Positions 39,037-51,712 of a DNA stretch of 64,000 nucleotides are shown here, in pieces (within the stretch, counting starts at the first letter, position 1; each line of letters begins with the position of its first letter). Made by a program: the position numbers and the translations under genes. The notes beneath the pieces are model-generated. The model did no database searches and was not told the origin of the DNA. It worked only from the letters and a program-made list of their open reading frames with translations. Source of the DNA: Taudactylus pleione (lineage: Eukaryota; Chordata; Amphibia; Anura; Myobatrachidae); NCBI GenBank assembly GCA_031769625.1, contig JAUIMM010002539.1, positions 1 through 64,000 of the forward strand. The letters run 5' to 3'.

Positions 39037-42000
39037 CATCCCATTTGTGGGTCTTGGTCTTCAACACATCCAGTGAAATTTTGAGCTGTCTGTGTTTGCT
39101 ACAAGTGGAGATAACACAAAGTATGCGCTTTTGTTGTTTTCATTGCTTTCAATGCATTTTGGCCTAAAACGTGCATTTGCTGTTTTCTCTTAAACGCAAC
39201 ATGGGAGAAAAACCATTTTACATCACATTTGTTGGTCTTGGTCTTCAAGACATCCAGTGAAATTTTGAGCTGTCTGTGTTTGCTACAAGAGGAGATAACA
39301 CAACGTATGCACTTTTGTTGTTTTCATTGCTTTCAATGCATTTTGGCCTAAAACGAGCAATTGCTGTTTTCTCTTAAACGCAACATGGGAGAAAAACCAT
39401 TTCACATCACATTTGTGGGTATTGGTCTTCAACACATCCAGTGAAATTTTGAGCTGTCTGTGTTTGCTACAAGAGGAGATAACACAAAGTATGCGCTTTT
39501 GTTGTTTCCATTGCTTTCAATGCATTTTGGCCTAAAACGTGCATTTGCTGTTTTCTCTTAAATGCAACATGGGAGAAAAACCATTTCACATCACATTTGT
39601 GGGTACTGGTCTTCAACACATCCAGTGAAATTTTGAGCTGTCTGTGTTTGCTACAAGAGGAGATAACACAAAGTATGCGCTTTTGTTGGTTCCATTGCTT
39701 TCAATGCATTTTTGCCTTAAAAGAAGAAAAATTGCTGTTTTCTCTTAAACGCAACATGGGAGAAAAACGATTTCACATCACATTTGTGGGTCTTGGTCTT
39801 CAACACATCCAGTGAAATTTTGAGCTGTCTGTGTTTGCTACAAGTGGAGATAACACAAAGTATGCGCTTTTGTTGTTTCCATTGCTTTCAAAGCATTTTG
39901 GCCTAAAACGTGCATTTGCTGTTTTCTCTTAAACGCAACATGGGAGAAAAACCATTTCACATCACATTTGTTGGTCTTGGTCTTCAACACATCCAGTGAA
40001 ATTTTGAGCTGCATGTGTTTGCTACAAGAGGAGATAACACAAAGTATGCTCTTTTGTTGTTTTCATTGCTTTCAATGCATTTTGGCCTAAAACGAGCAAT
40101 TGCTGTTTTCTCTTAACCGCAACATGGGAGAAAAACCATTTCACATCACATTTGTGGGTATTGGTCTTCAACACATCCAGTGAAATTTTGAGCTGTCTGT
40201 GTTTGCTACAAGAGGAGATAACACAAAGTATGCGCTTTTGTTGTTTCCATTGCTTTCAATGCATTTTGGCCTAAAACGTGCAATTGCTGTTTTCTCTTAA
40301 ACGCAACATGGGAGAAAAACCATTTCACATCACATTTGTTGGTCTTGGTCTTCAACACATCCAGTGAAATTTTGAGCTGTCTGTGTTTGCTACAAGAGGA
40401 GATAACACAAAGTATGCGCTTTTGTTGGTTCCATTGCTTTCAATGCATTTTTGCCTAAAACGAGCAATTGCTGTTTTCTCTTAAATGCAACATGGGAGAA
40501 AAACCATTTCACATCACATTTGTGGGTCTTGGTCTTCAACACATCCAGTGAAATTTTGAGCTGTCTGTGTTTGCTACAAGAGGAGATAACACAAAGTATG
40601 CGCTTTTGTTGTTTTCATTGCTTTCAATGCATTTTGGCCTAAAACGTGCATTTGCTGTTTTCTCTTAAACGCAACATGGGAGAAAAACCATTTCACATCA
40701 CATTTGTTGGTCTTGGTCTTCAACACATCCAGTGAAATTTTGAGCTGTCTGTGTTTGCTACAAGAGGAGATAACACAAAGTATGCGCTTTTGTTGTTTCC
40801 ATTGCTTTCAATGCATTTTGGCCTAAAACGAGCAATTGCTGTTTTCTCTTAAAGGCAACATGGGAGAAAAACCATTTCACATCATATTTGTGGGTCTTGG
40901 TCTTCAACACATCCAGTGAAATTTTGAGCTGTCTGTGTTTGCTACAAGAGGAGATAACACAAAGTAGGCGCTTTTGTTGGTTCCATTGCTTTCAATGCAT
41001 TTTTGCCTAAAACGAGCAATTGCTGTTTTCTCTTAAATGCAACATGGGAGAAAAACAGTTTCACATCACATTTGTGGGTCTTGGTCTTCAACACATCCAG
41101 TGAAATTTTGAACTGTCTGTGTTTGCTACAAGTGGAGATAACACAAAGTATGCGCTTTTGTTGTTTTCATTGCATTCAATGCATTTTGGCCTAAAACGTG
41201 CATATGTTGTTTTCTCTTAAACGCAACATGGGAGAAAAACCATTTCACATCACATTTGTTGGTCTTGGTCTTCAAGACATCCAGTGAAATTTTGAGCTGT
41301 CTGTGTTTGCTACAAGAGGGGATAACACAACGTATGCACTTTTGTTGGTTCCATTGCTTTCAATGCATTTTGGCCTAAAACGTGCATTTGCTGTTTTCTC
41401 TTAAACGCAACATGGGAGAAAAACCATTTCACATCACATTTGTGGGTCTTGGTCTTCAACACATCCAGTGAAATTTTGAGCTGCCTGTGTTTGCTACAAG
41501 AGGAGATAACACAAAGTATGCGCTTTTGTTGTTTCCATTGCTTTCAATGCATTTTTGCCTAAAACCTGCAATTGCTGTTTTCTCTTAAACGCAACATGGG
41601 AGAAAAACCATTTCACATCACATTTGTGGGTCTTGGTCTTCAACACATCCAGTGAAATTTTGAGCTGTCTGTGTTTGCTACAAGAGGAGATAACACAAAG
41701 TATGCGCTTTTGTTGGTTCCATTGCTTTCAATGCATTTTTGCCTAAAACGTGCATTTGCTGTTTTCTCTTAAACGCAACATGGGAGAAAAACCATTTCAC
41801 ATCACATTTGTTGGTCTTGGTCTTCAAGACATCCAGTGAAATTTTGAGCTGTCTGTGTTTGCTACAAGAGGAGATAACACAACGTATGCACTTTTGTTGG
41901 TTCCATTGCTTTCAATGCATTTTGGCCTAAAACGAGCAATTTCTGTTTTCTCTTAAATGCAACATGGGAGAAAAACGATTTCACATCACATTTGTGGGTC

Positions 42001-42060
42001 TTGGTCTTCAACACGTCCAGTGAAATTTTGAGCTGTCTGTGTTTGCTACAAGTGGAGATA
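39037..42060 (+). repeat. Right-arm satellite stretch of mixed subtypes
   Basis: About 16 plus-strand monomers lie between the recognised duplicated segments. Several are of the caagacatcc/caacgtatgcac subtype (near 39,301, 41,330 and 41,881), alternating with gtgggtattgg and caagtggag subtypes. Odd copies are gctgcatgtg (40,010), agtaggcgc (40,965), the monomer with aaacagtttcac, ttgaactg and tgcattcaatg (about 41,050-41,180), and catatgttg (41,202). No large internal period was evident by eye. No gene is seen. Confidence 0.7.
39715..39735 (+). other. Aberrant monomer with a 3-bp insertion
   Basis: Where other monomers read gcctaaaacgagcaattg (positions 139-156), this one reads gccttaaaagaagaaaaatt, a net gain of 3 bp. 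The next monomer has aaaaacgatttcac. The change lies at the variable site around position 147. A separate aberrant copy at 60,319-60,335 (ttcccttaaagaagcaattg) changes the same place without altering length. Confidence 0.75.
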
Positions 42061-43465
42061 ACACAAAGTATGCGCTTTTGTTGTTTTCATTGCTTTCAAT
42101 GCATTTTGGCCTAAAACGAGCAATTGCTGTTTTCTCTTAAACGCAACATGGGAGAAAAACCATTTCACATCACATTTGTGGGTATTGGTCTTCAACACAT
42201 CCAGTGAAATTTTGAGCTGTCTGTGTTTGCTACAAGAGGAGATAACAAAAAGTATGCGCTTTTGTTGTTTCCATTGCTTTCAATGCATTTTGGCCTAAAA
42301 CGTGCATTTGCTGTTTTCTCTTAAACGCAACATGGGAGAAAAACCATTTCACATCACATTTGTGGGTATTGGTCTTCAACACATCCAGTGAAATTTTGAG
42401 CTGTCAGTGTTTGCTACAAGAGGAGATAACACAAAGTATGCGCTTTTGTTGTTTCCATTGCTTTCAAAGCATTTTGGCCTAAAACGTGCATTTGCTGTTT
42501 TCTCTTAAACGCAACATGGGAGAAAAACCATTTCACATCACATTTGTTGGTCTTGGTCTTCAACACATCCAGTGAAATTTTGAGCTGCCTGTGTTTGCTA
42601 CAAGAGAAGATAACACAAAGTATGCGCTTTTGTTGTTTCCATTGCTTTCAATGCATTTTGGCCTAAAACGTGCATTTGCTGTTTTCTCTTAAACGCAACA
42701 TGGGAGAAAAACCATTTCACATCACATTTGTGGGTCTTGGTCTTCAACACATCCAGTGAAATTTTGAGCTGTCTGTGTTTGCTACAAGTGGAGATAACAC
42801 AAAGTATGCGCTTTTGTTGTTTCCATTGCTTTCAAAGCATTTTGGCCTAAAACGTGCATTTGCTGTTTTCTCTTAAACGCAACATGGGAGAAAAACCATT
42901 TCACATCACATTTGTTGGTCTTGGTCTTCAACACATCCAGTGAAATTTTGAGCTGCCTGTGTTTGCTACAAGAGGAGATAACACAAAGTAATTTGCTTTT
43001 GTTGTTTCCATTGCTTTCAATGCATTTTGGCCTAAAACGTGCATTTGCTGTTTTCTCTTAAACGCAACTTGGGAGAAAAACCATTTCACATCACATTTGT
43101 GGGTCTTGGTCTTCAACACATCCAGTGAAATTTTGAGCTGCCTGTGTTTGCTACAAGAGGAGATAACACAAAGTATGCGCTTTTGTTGTTTCCATTGCTT
43201 TCAATGCATTTTCGCCTAAAACGTGCAATTGCTGTTTTCTCTTAAACGCAACATGGGAGAAAAACCATTTCACATCACATTTGTGGGTCGTGGTCTTCAA
43301 CACATCCAGTGAAATTTTGAGCTGTCTGTGTTTGCTACAAGAGGAGATAACACAAAGTATGCGCTTTTGTTTGTTCCATTGCTTTCAATGCATTTTTGCC
43401 TAAAACGAGCAATTGCTGTTTTCTCTTAAACGCAACATGGGAGAAAAACCATTTCACATCACATT
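42060..43465 (+). repeat. About 1.4-kb block duplicated at 45.92-47.33 kb, copy 1
   Basis: Markers in order are gataacaaaaagtatg (42,241), ttcaaagcattttgg (42,467), agagaagataac (about 42,603), caagtggag (42,785), gcattttcgcc (43,207), gtgggtcgtgg (43,285) and gtttgttcc (43,369). They recur at 46,104-47,230 with an offset of 3,863 bp, dropping to 3,862 bp after a 1-bp insertion (agtaatttgc, about 42,988) found only in this copy. Confidence 0.82.
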
Positions 43466-43739
43466 TGTGGGTCTTGGTCTTCAACACATCCAGTGAAATT
43501 TTGAGCTGTCTGTGTTTGCTACAAGAGGAGATAACACAAAGTATGCGCTTTTGTTGTTTTCATTGCTTTCAATGCATTTTGGCCTAAAACAAGCAATTGC
43601 TGTTTTCTCTTAAACGCAACATGGGAGAAAAACCATTTCACATCATGTTTGTGGGTCTTGGTCTTCAACACATCCAGTGAAATTTTGAGCTGTCTGTGTT
43701 TGCTACAAGAGGAGATAACACAAAGTATGCGCTTTTGTT

Positions 43740-44150
43740 GGTTCCATTGCTTTCAATGCATTTTTGCCTAAAACGAGCAATTGCTGTTTTCTCTTAAATG
43801 CAACATGGGAGAAAAACCATTTCACATCACATTTGTGGGTCTTGGTCTTCAACACATCCAGTGAATTTTGAGCTGTCTGTGTTTGCTACAAGTGGAGATA
43901 ACACAAAGTATGCGCTTTTGTTGTTTTCATTGCTTTCAATGCATTTTGGCCTAAAACGTGCATTTGCTGTTTTCTCTTAAACGCAACATGGGAGAAAAAC
44001 CATTTCACATCACATTTGTTGGTCATGGTCTTCAAGACATCCAGTGAAATTTTGAGCTGTTTGTGTTTGCTACAAGAGGAGATAACACAACGTATGCACT
44101 TTTGTTGTTTCCATTGCTTTCAATGCATTTTGGCCTAAAACGTGCATTTG
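43740..44150 (+). repeat. Right-arm counterpart of the 1-bp-deletion haplotype
   Basis: The motif ccagtgaattttgagc (about 43,860-43,875) has the same single-base loss as the left-arm monomer at 6,413. It is preceded by the gttggttcc/tttttgcc/aaatgcaac monomer. It is followed by a caagacatcc, gagctgtttgtg, caacgtatgcac monomer (about 44,030-44,100), the same order as in the left arm but inverted. Small differences remain, such as ggtcatggtc and caagagg here against ggtcttggtc and caagtgg there. Confidence 0.8.
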
Positions 44151-45922
44151 CTGTTTTCTCTTAAACGCAACATGGGAGAAAAACCATTTCACATCACATT
44201 TGTTGGTCTTGGTCTTCAACACATCCAGTGAAATTTTGAGCTGTCTGTGTTTGCTACAAGAGGAGATAACACAAAGTATGCGCTTTTGTTGTTTTCATTG
44301 CTTTCAATGCATTTTGGCCTAAAACGAGCAATTGCTGTTTTCTCTTAAACGCAACATGGGAGAAAAACCATTTCACATCACATTTGTGGGTATTGGTCTT
44401 CAACACATCCAGTGAAATTTTGAGCTGTCTGTGTTTGCTACAAGAGGAGATAACACAAAGTATGCGCTTTTGTTGTTTCCATTGCTTTCAATGCATTTTG
44501 GCCTAAAACGTGCATTTGCTGTTTTCTCTTAAACGCAACATGGGAGAAAAACCATTTCACATCACATTTGTGGGTATTGGTCTTCAACACATCCAGTGAA
44601 ATTTTGAGCTGTCTGTGTTTGCTACAAGAGGAGATAACACAAAGTATGCGCTTTTGTTGGTTCCATTGCTTTCAATGCATTTTTGCCTAAAACGAGCAAT
44701 TGCTGTTTTCTCTTAAACGCAACATGGGAGAAAAACCATTTCACATCACATTTGTGGGTCTTGGTCTTCAACACATCCAGTGAAATTTTGAGCTGTCTGT
44801 GTTTGCTACAAGAGGAGATAACACAAAGTATGCGCTTTTGTTGTTTTCATTGCTTTCAATGCATTTTGGCCTAAAACGAGCAATTGCTGTTTTCTCTTAA
44901 ACGCAACATGGGAGAAAAACCATTTCACATCACATTTGTGGGTATTGGTCTTCAACACATCCAGTGAAATTTTGAGCTGTCTGTGTTTGCTACAAGAGGA
45001 GATAACAAAAAGTATGCGCTTTTGTTGTTTCCATTGCTTTCAATGCATTTTGGCCTAAAACGTGCATTTGCTGTTTTCTCTTAAACGCAACATGGGAGAA
45101 AAACCATTTCACATCACATTTGTGGGTATTGGTCTTCAAGACATCCAGTGAAATTTTGAGCTGTTTGTGTTTGCTACAAGAGGAGATAACACAACGTATG
45201 CACTTTTGTTGTTTCCATTGCTTTCAATGCATTTTGGCCTAAAACGTGCATTTGCTGTTTTCTCTTAAACGCAACATGGGAGAAAAACCATTTCACATCA
45301 CATTTGTTGGTCTTGGTCTTCAACACATCCAGTGAAATTTTGAGCTGTCTGTGTTTGCTACAAGAGGAGATAACACAAAGTATGCGCTTTTGTTGTTTTC
45401 ATTGCTTTCAATGCATTTTGGCCTAAAACAAGCAATTGCTGTTTTCTCTTAAACGCAACATGGGAGAAAAACCATTTCACATCACATTTGTGGGTATTGG
45501 TCTTCAACACATCCAGTGAAATTTTGAGCTGTCTGTGTTTGCTACAAGAGGAGATAACACAAAGTATGCGCTTTTGTTGTTTCCATTGCTTTCAATGCAT
45601 TTTGGCCTAAAACGTGCATTTGCTGTTTTCTCTTAAACACAACATGGGAGAAAAACCATTTCACATCACATTTGTGGGTATTGGTCTTCAACACATCCAG
45701 TGAAATTTTGAGCTGTCTGTGTTTGCTACAAGAGGAGATAACACAAAGTATGCGCTTTGTTGGTTCCATTGCTTTCAATGCATTTTTGCCTAAAACGAGC
45801 AATTGCTATTTTCTCTTAAACGCAACATGGGAGAAAAACCATTTCACATCACATTTGTGGGTCTTGGTCTTCAACACATCCAGTGAATTTTTGAGCTGTC
45901 TGTGTTTGCTACAAGAGGAGAT

Positions 45923-47327
45923 AACACAAAGTATGCGCTTTTGTTGTTTTCATTGCTTTCAATGCATTTTGGCCTAAAACGAGCAATTGCTGTTTTCTCT
46001 TAAACGCAACATGGGAGAAAAACCATTTCACATCACATTTGTGGGTATTGGTCTTCAACACATCCAGTGAAATTTTGAGCTGTCTGTGTTTGCTACAAGA
46101 GGAGATAACAAAAAGTATGCGCTTTTGTTGTTTCCATTGCTTTCAATGCATTTTGGCCTAAAACGTGCATTTGCTGTTTTCTCTTAAACGCAAAATGGGA
46201 GAAAAACCATTTCACATCACATTTGTGGGTATTGGTCTTCAACACATCCAGTGAAATTTTGAGCTGTCTGTGTTTGCTACAAGAGGAGATAACACAAAGT
46301 ATGCGCTTTTGTTGTTTCCATTGCTTTCAAAGCATTTTGGCCTAAAACGTGCATTTGCTGTTTTCTCTTAAACGCAACATGGGAGAAAAACCATTTCACA
46401 TCACATTTGTTGGTCTTGGTCTTCAACACATCCAGTGAAATTTTGAGCTGCCTGTGTTTGCTACAAGAGAAGATAACACAAAGTATGCGCTTTTGTTGTT
46501 TCCATTGCTTTCAATGCATTTTGGCCTAAAACGTGCATTTGCTGTTTTCTCTTAAACGCAACATGGGAGAAAAACCATTTCACATCACATTTGTGGGTCT
46601 TGGTCTTCAACACATCCAGTGAAATTTTGAGCTGTCTGTGTTTGCTACAAGTGGAGATAACACAAAGTATGCGCTTTTGTTGTTTCCATTGCTTTCAAAG
46701 CATTTTGGCCTAAAACGTGCATTTGCTGTTTTCTCTTAAACGCAACATGGGAGAAAAACCATTTCACATCACATTTGTTGGTCTTGGTCTTCAACACATC
46801 CAGTGAAATTTTGAGCTGCCTGTGTTTGCTACAAGAGGAGATAACACAAAGTATGCGCTTTTGTTGTTTCCATTGCTTTCAATGCATTTTGGCCTAAAAC
46901 GTGCATTTGCTGTTTTCTCTTAAATGCAACATGGGAGAAAAACCATTTCACATCACATTTGTGGGTCTTGGTCTTCAACACATCCAGTGAAATTTTGAGC
47001 TGCCTGTGTTTGCTACAAGAGGAGATAACACAAAGTATGCGCTTTTGTTGTTTCCATTGCTTTCAATGCATTTTCGCCTAAAACGTGCAATTGCTGTTTT
47101 CTCTTAAACGCAACATGGGAGAAAAACCATTTCACATCACATTTGTGGGTCGTGGTCTTCAACACATCCAGTGAAATTTTGAGCTGTCTGTGTTTGCTAC
47201 AAGAGGAGATAACACAAAGTATGCGCTTTTGTTTGTTCTATTGCTTTCAATGCATTTTTGCCTAAAACGAGCAATTGCTGTTTTCTCTTAAACGCAACAT
47301 GGGAGAAAAACCATTTCACATCACATT
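45923..47327 (+). repeat. About 1.4-kb block, copy 2, followed by a 6-monomer partial repeat
   Basis: This is the counterpart of 42,060-43,465. The marker gtgggtcgtgg at 47,147 recurs at 48,251, exactly 1,104 bp (6 x 184) later. So the end of this block was copied again to about 48.0-48.4 kb, in part as the aaaatgagcaattg monomers. The flank at 44.5-45.1 kb also resembles 45.6-46.2 kb at an offset of 1,103 bp, so 44.5-48.4 kb is built from overlapping 6-monomer duplications. Confidence 0.75.
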
Positions 47328-48399
47328 TGTGGGTATTGGTCTTCAACACATCCAGTGAAATTTTGAGCTGTCTGTGTTTGCTACAAGAGGAGATAACACA
47401 AAGTATGCGCTTTTGTTGTTTCCATTGCTTTCAATGCATTTTGGCCTAAAACGTGCATTTGCTGTTTTCTCTTAAACGCAACATGGGAGAAAAACCATTT
47501 CACATCACATTTGTGGGTCTTGGTCTTCAACACATCCAGTGAAATTTTGAGCTGTCTGTGTTTGCTACAAGTGGAGATAACACAAAGTATGCGCTTTTGT
47601 TGTTTCCATTGCTTTCAAAGCATTTTGGCCTAAAACGTGCATTTGCAGTTTTCTCTTAAACGCAACATGGGAGAAAAACCATTTCACATCACATTTGTTG
47701 GTCTTGGTCTTCAACACATCCAGGGAAATTTTGAGCTGCCTGTGTTTGCTACAAGAGAAGATAACACAAAGTATGCGCTTTTGTTGTTTCCATTGCTTTC
47801 AATGCATTTTGGCCTAAAACGTGCATTTGCTGTTTTCTCTTAAACGCAACATGGGAGAAAAACCATTTCACATCACATTTGTGGGTCTTGGTCTTCAACA
47901 CATCCAGTGAAATTTTGAGCTGTCTGTGTTTGCTACAAGTGGAGATAACACAAAGTATGCGCTTTTGTTGTTTCCATTGCTTTCAAAGCATTTTGGCCTA
48001 AAATGAGCAATTGCTGTTTTCTCTTAAACGCAACATGGGAGAAAAACCATTTCACATCACATTTGTGGGTCTTGGTCTTCAACACATCCAGGGAAATTTT
48101 GAGCTGCCTGTGTTTGCTACAAGAGAAGTTAACACAAAGTATGCGCTTTTGTTGTTTCCATTGCTTTCAATGCATTTTCGCCTAAAACGTGCAATTGCTG
48201 TTTTCTCTTAAACGCAACATGGGAGAAAAACCATTTCACATCACATTTGTGGGTCGTGGTCTTCAACACATCCAGTGAAATTTTGAGCTGTCTGTGTTTG
48301 CTACAAGAGGAGATAACACAAAGTATGCGCTTTTGTTTGTTCCATTGCTTTCAATGCATTTTTGCCTAAAATGAGCAATTGCTGTTTTCTCTTAAACGC

Positions 48400-51300
48400 A
48401 ACATGGGAGAAAAACCATTTCACATCACATTTGTGGGTCTTGGTCTTCAACACATCCAGTGAAATTTTGAGCTGTCTGTGTTTGCTACAAGAGGAGATAA
48501 CACAAAGTATGCGCTTTTGTTGTTTTCATTGCTTTCAATGCATTTTGGCCTAAAACGTGCATTTGCTGTTTTCTCTTAAACGCAACATGGGAGAAAAACC
48601 ATTTCACATCACATTTGTTGGTCTTGGTCTTCAAGACATCCAGTGAAATTTTGAGCTCTTTGTGTTTGCTACAAGAGGAGATAACACAACGTATGCACTT
48701 TTGTTGTTTCCTTTGCTTTCAATGCATTTTGGCCTAAAACGAGCAATTGCTGTTTTCTCTTAAACGCAACATGGGAGAAAAACCATTTCACATCACATTT
48801 GTGGGTATTGGTCTTCAACACATCCAGTGAAATTTTGAGCTGTCTGTGTTTGCTACAAGAGGAGATAACACAAAGTATGCGCTTTTGTTGTTTCCATTGC
48901 TTTCAATGCATTTTGGCCTAAAACGTGCATTTGCTGTTTTCTCTTAAACGCAACATGGGAGAAAAACCATTTCACATCACATTTGTGGGTATTGGTCTTC
49001 AACACATCCAGTGAAATTTTGAGCTGTCTGTGTTTGCTACAAGAGGAGATAACACAAAGTATGCGCTTTTGTTGGTTCCATTGCTTTCAATGCATTTTTG
49101 CCTAAAACGAGCAATTGCTGTTTTCTCTTAAACGCAACATGGGAGAAAAACCATTTCACATCACATTTGTGGGTCTTGGTCTTCAACACATCCAGTGAAA
49201 TTTTGAGCTGTCTGTGTTTGCTACAAGAGGAGATAACACAAAGTATGCGCTTTTGTTGTTTTCATTGCTTTCAATGCATTTTGGCCTAAAATGTGCATTT
49301 GCTGTTTTCTCTTAAACGCAACATGGGAGAAAAACCATTTCACATCACATTTGTTGGTCTTGGTCTTCAACACATCCAGTGAAATTTTGAGCTGTCTGTG
49401 TTTGCTACAAGAGGAGATAACACAAAGTATGCGCTTTTGTTGTTTCCATTGCTTTCAATGCATTTTGGCCTAAAACAAGCAATTGCTGTTTTCTCTTAAA
49501 CGCAACATGGGAGAAAAACCATTGCACATCACATTTGTGGGTATTGGTCTTCAACACATCCAGTGAAATTTTGAGCTGTCTGTGTTTGCTACAAGAGGAG
49601 ATATCACAAAGTATGCGCTTTTGTTGTTTCCATTGCTTTCAATGCATTTTGGCCTAAAACGTGCATTTGCTGTTTTCTCTTAAACGCAACATGGGAGAAA
49701 AACCATTTCACATCACATTTGTGGGTCTTGGTCTTCAACACATCCAGTGAAATTTTGAGCTGTCTGTGTTTGCTACAAGTGGAGATAACACAAAGTATGC
49801 GCTTTTGTTGTTTCCATTGCTTTCAATGCATTTTGGCCTAAAACGTGCAATTGCTGTTTTCTCTTAAATGCAACATGGGAGAAAAACCATTTCACATCAC
49901 ATTTGTGGGTCTTGGTCTTCAACACATCCAGTGAAAATTTGAGCTGTCTGTGTTTGCTACAAGAGGAGATAACACAAAGTATGCGCTTTTGTTGGTTCCA
50001 TTGCTTTCAATGCATTTTTGCCTAAAACGAGCAATTGCTGTTTTCTCTTAAACGCAACATGGGAGTAAAACCATTTCACATCACATTTGTGGGTCTTGGT
50101 CTTCAACACATCCAGTGAAATTTTGAGCTGTCTGTGTTTGCTACAAGTGGAGATAACACAAAGTATGCGCTTTTGTTGTTTCCATTGCTTTCAAAGCATT
50201 TTGGCCTAAAACGTGCAATTGCTGTTTTCTCTTAAACGCAACAGTGGAGAAAAACCATTTCACATCACATTTGTTGGTCTTGGTCTTCAACACATCCAGT
50301 GAAATTTTGAGCTGCCTGTGTTTGCTACAAGAGGAGATAACACAAAGTATGCGCTTTTGTTGGTTCCATTGCTTTCAATGCATTTTGGCCTAAAACGTGC
50401 ATTTGCTGTTTTCTCTTAAACGCAACATGGGAGAAAAACCATTTCACATCACATTTGTGGGTCTTGGTCTTCAACACATCCAGTGAAATTTTGAGCTGTC
50501 TGTGTTTGCTACAAGTGGAGATAACACAAAGTATGCGCTTTTGTTGTTTCCATTGCTTTCAAAGCATTTTGGCCTAAAACGTGCATTTGCTGTTTTCTCT
50601 TAAACGCAACATGGGAGAAAAACCATTTCACATCACATTTGTTGGTCTTGGTCTTCAACACATCCAGTGAAATTTTGAGCTGCCAGTGTTTGCTACAAGA
50701 GAAGATAACACAAAGTATGCGCTTTTGTTGTTTCCATTGCTTTCAATGCATTTTGGCCTAAAACGTGCATTTGCTGTTTTCTCTTAAACGCAATATGGGA
50801 GAAAAACCATTTCACATCACTTTTTTGGGGGTCTTGGTCTTCAACACATCCAGTGAAAATTTGAGCTGTCTGTGTTTGCTACAAGAGGAGATAACACAAA
50901 GTATGCGCTTTTGTTGTTTCCATTGCTTTCAATGCATTTTGGCCTAAAACGTGCATTTGCTGTTTTCTCTTAAACGCAACATGGGAGAAAAACCATTTCA
51001 CATCACATTTGTTGGTCTTGGTCTTCAACACATCCAGTGAAATTTTGAGCTGGCTGTGTTTGCTACAAGAGGAGATAACACAAAGTATGCGCTTTTGTTG
51101 TTTTCATTGCTTTCAATGCATTTATGCAGAAAACGAGCAATTGCTGTTTTCTTTTAAATGCAACATGGGAGAAAAACCATTTCACATCACATTTGTTGGT
51201 CTTGGTCTTCAACACATCCAGTGAAATTTTGAGCTGGCTGTGTTTGCTACAAGAGGAGATAACACAAAGTATGCGCTTTTGTTGTTTTCATTGCTTTCAA

Positions 51301-51712
51301 TGCATTTATGCAGAAAACGAGCAATTGCTGTTTTCTCTTAAATGCAACATGGGAGAAAAACCATTTCACATCACATTTGTGGGTCTTAGTCTTCAACACA
51401 TCCAGTGAAATTTTGAGCTGTCTGTGTTTGCTACAAGAGGAGATAACACAAAGTATGCGCTTTTGTTGTTTTCATTGCTTTCAATGCATTTTGGCCTAAA
51501 ACGTGCATTTGCTGTTTTCTCTTAAACAAAACATGGGAGAAAAACCATTTCACATCACATTTGTTGGTCTTGGTCTTCAAGACATCCAGTGAAATTTTGA
51601 GCTGTCTGTGTTTGCTACAAGTGGAGATAACACAAAGTATGCGCTTTTGTTGTTTTCATTGCTTTCAATGCATTTTGGCCTAAAACGAGCAATTGCTGTT
51701 TTCTCTTAAACG
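48400..51712 (+). repeat. Right-arm satellite stretch with local duplications and length variants
   Basis: About 18 plus-strand monomers lie here. The part around 48,650-49,290 resembles 44,050-44,870, but the offset drops by one monomer (4,599 to 4,415 bp) within it. Odd copies include gagctctttgtg (48,653), aaccattgcac (49,520), gggagtaaaacc (50,063), caacagtggag (50,242) and the insertion near 50,822. A single-monomer duplication at 51,009-51,376 is listed separately. No gene is seen. Confidence 0.7.
51009..51376 (+). repeat. Single-monomer tandem duplication
   Basis: Two adjacent monomers share the otherwise absent combination gagctggctg plus tttatgcagaaaacg (51,121 and 51,305) and aaatgcaac. 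The only difference I see is cttttaaatg against ctcttaaatg. Other gagctggctg monomers, from 53.4 kb onward, have tttttgcagaaaac instead. This is a recent duplication of one 184-bp unit. Confidence 0.85.
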
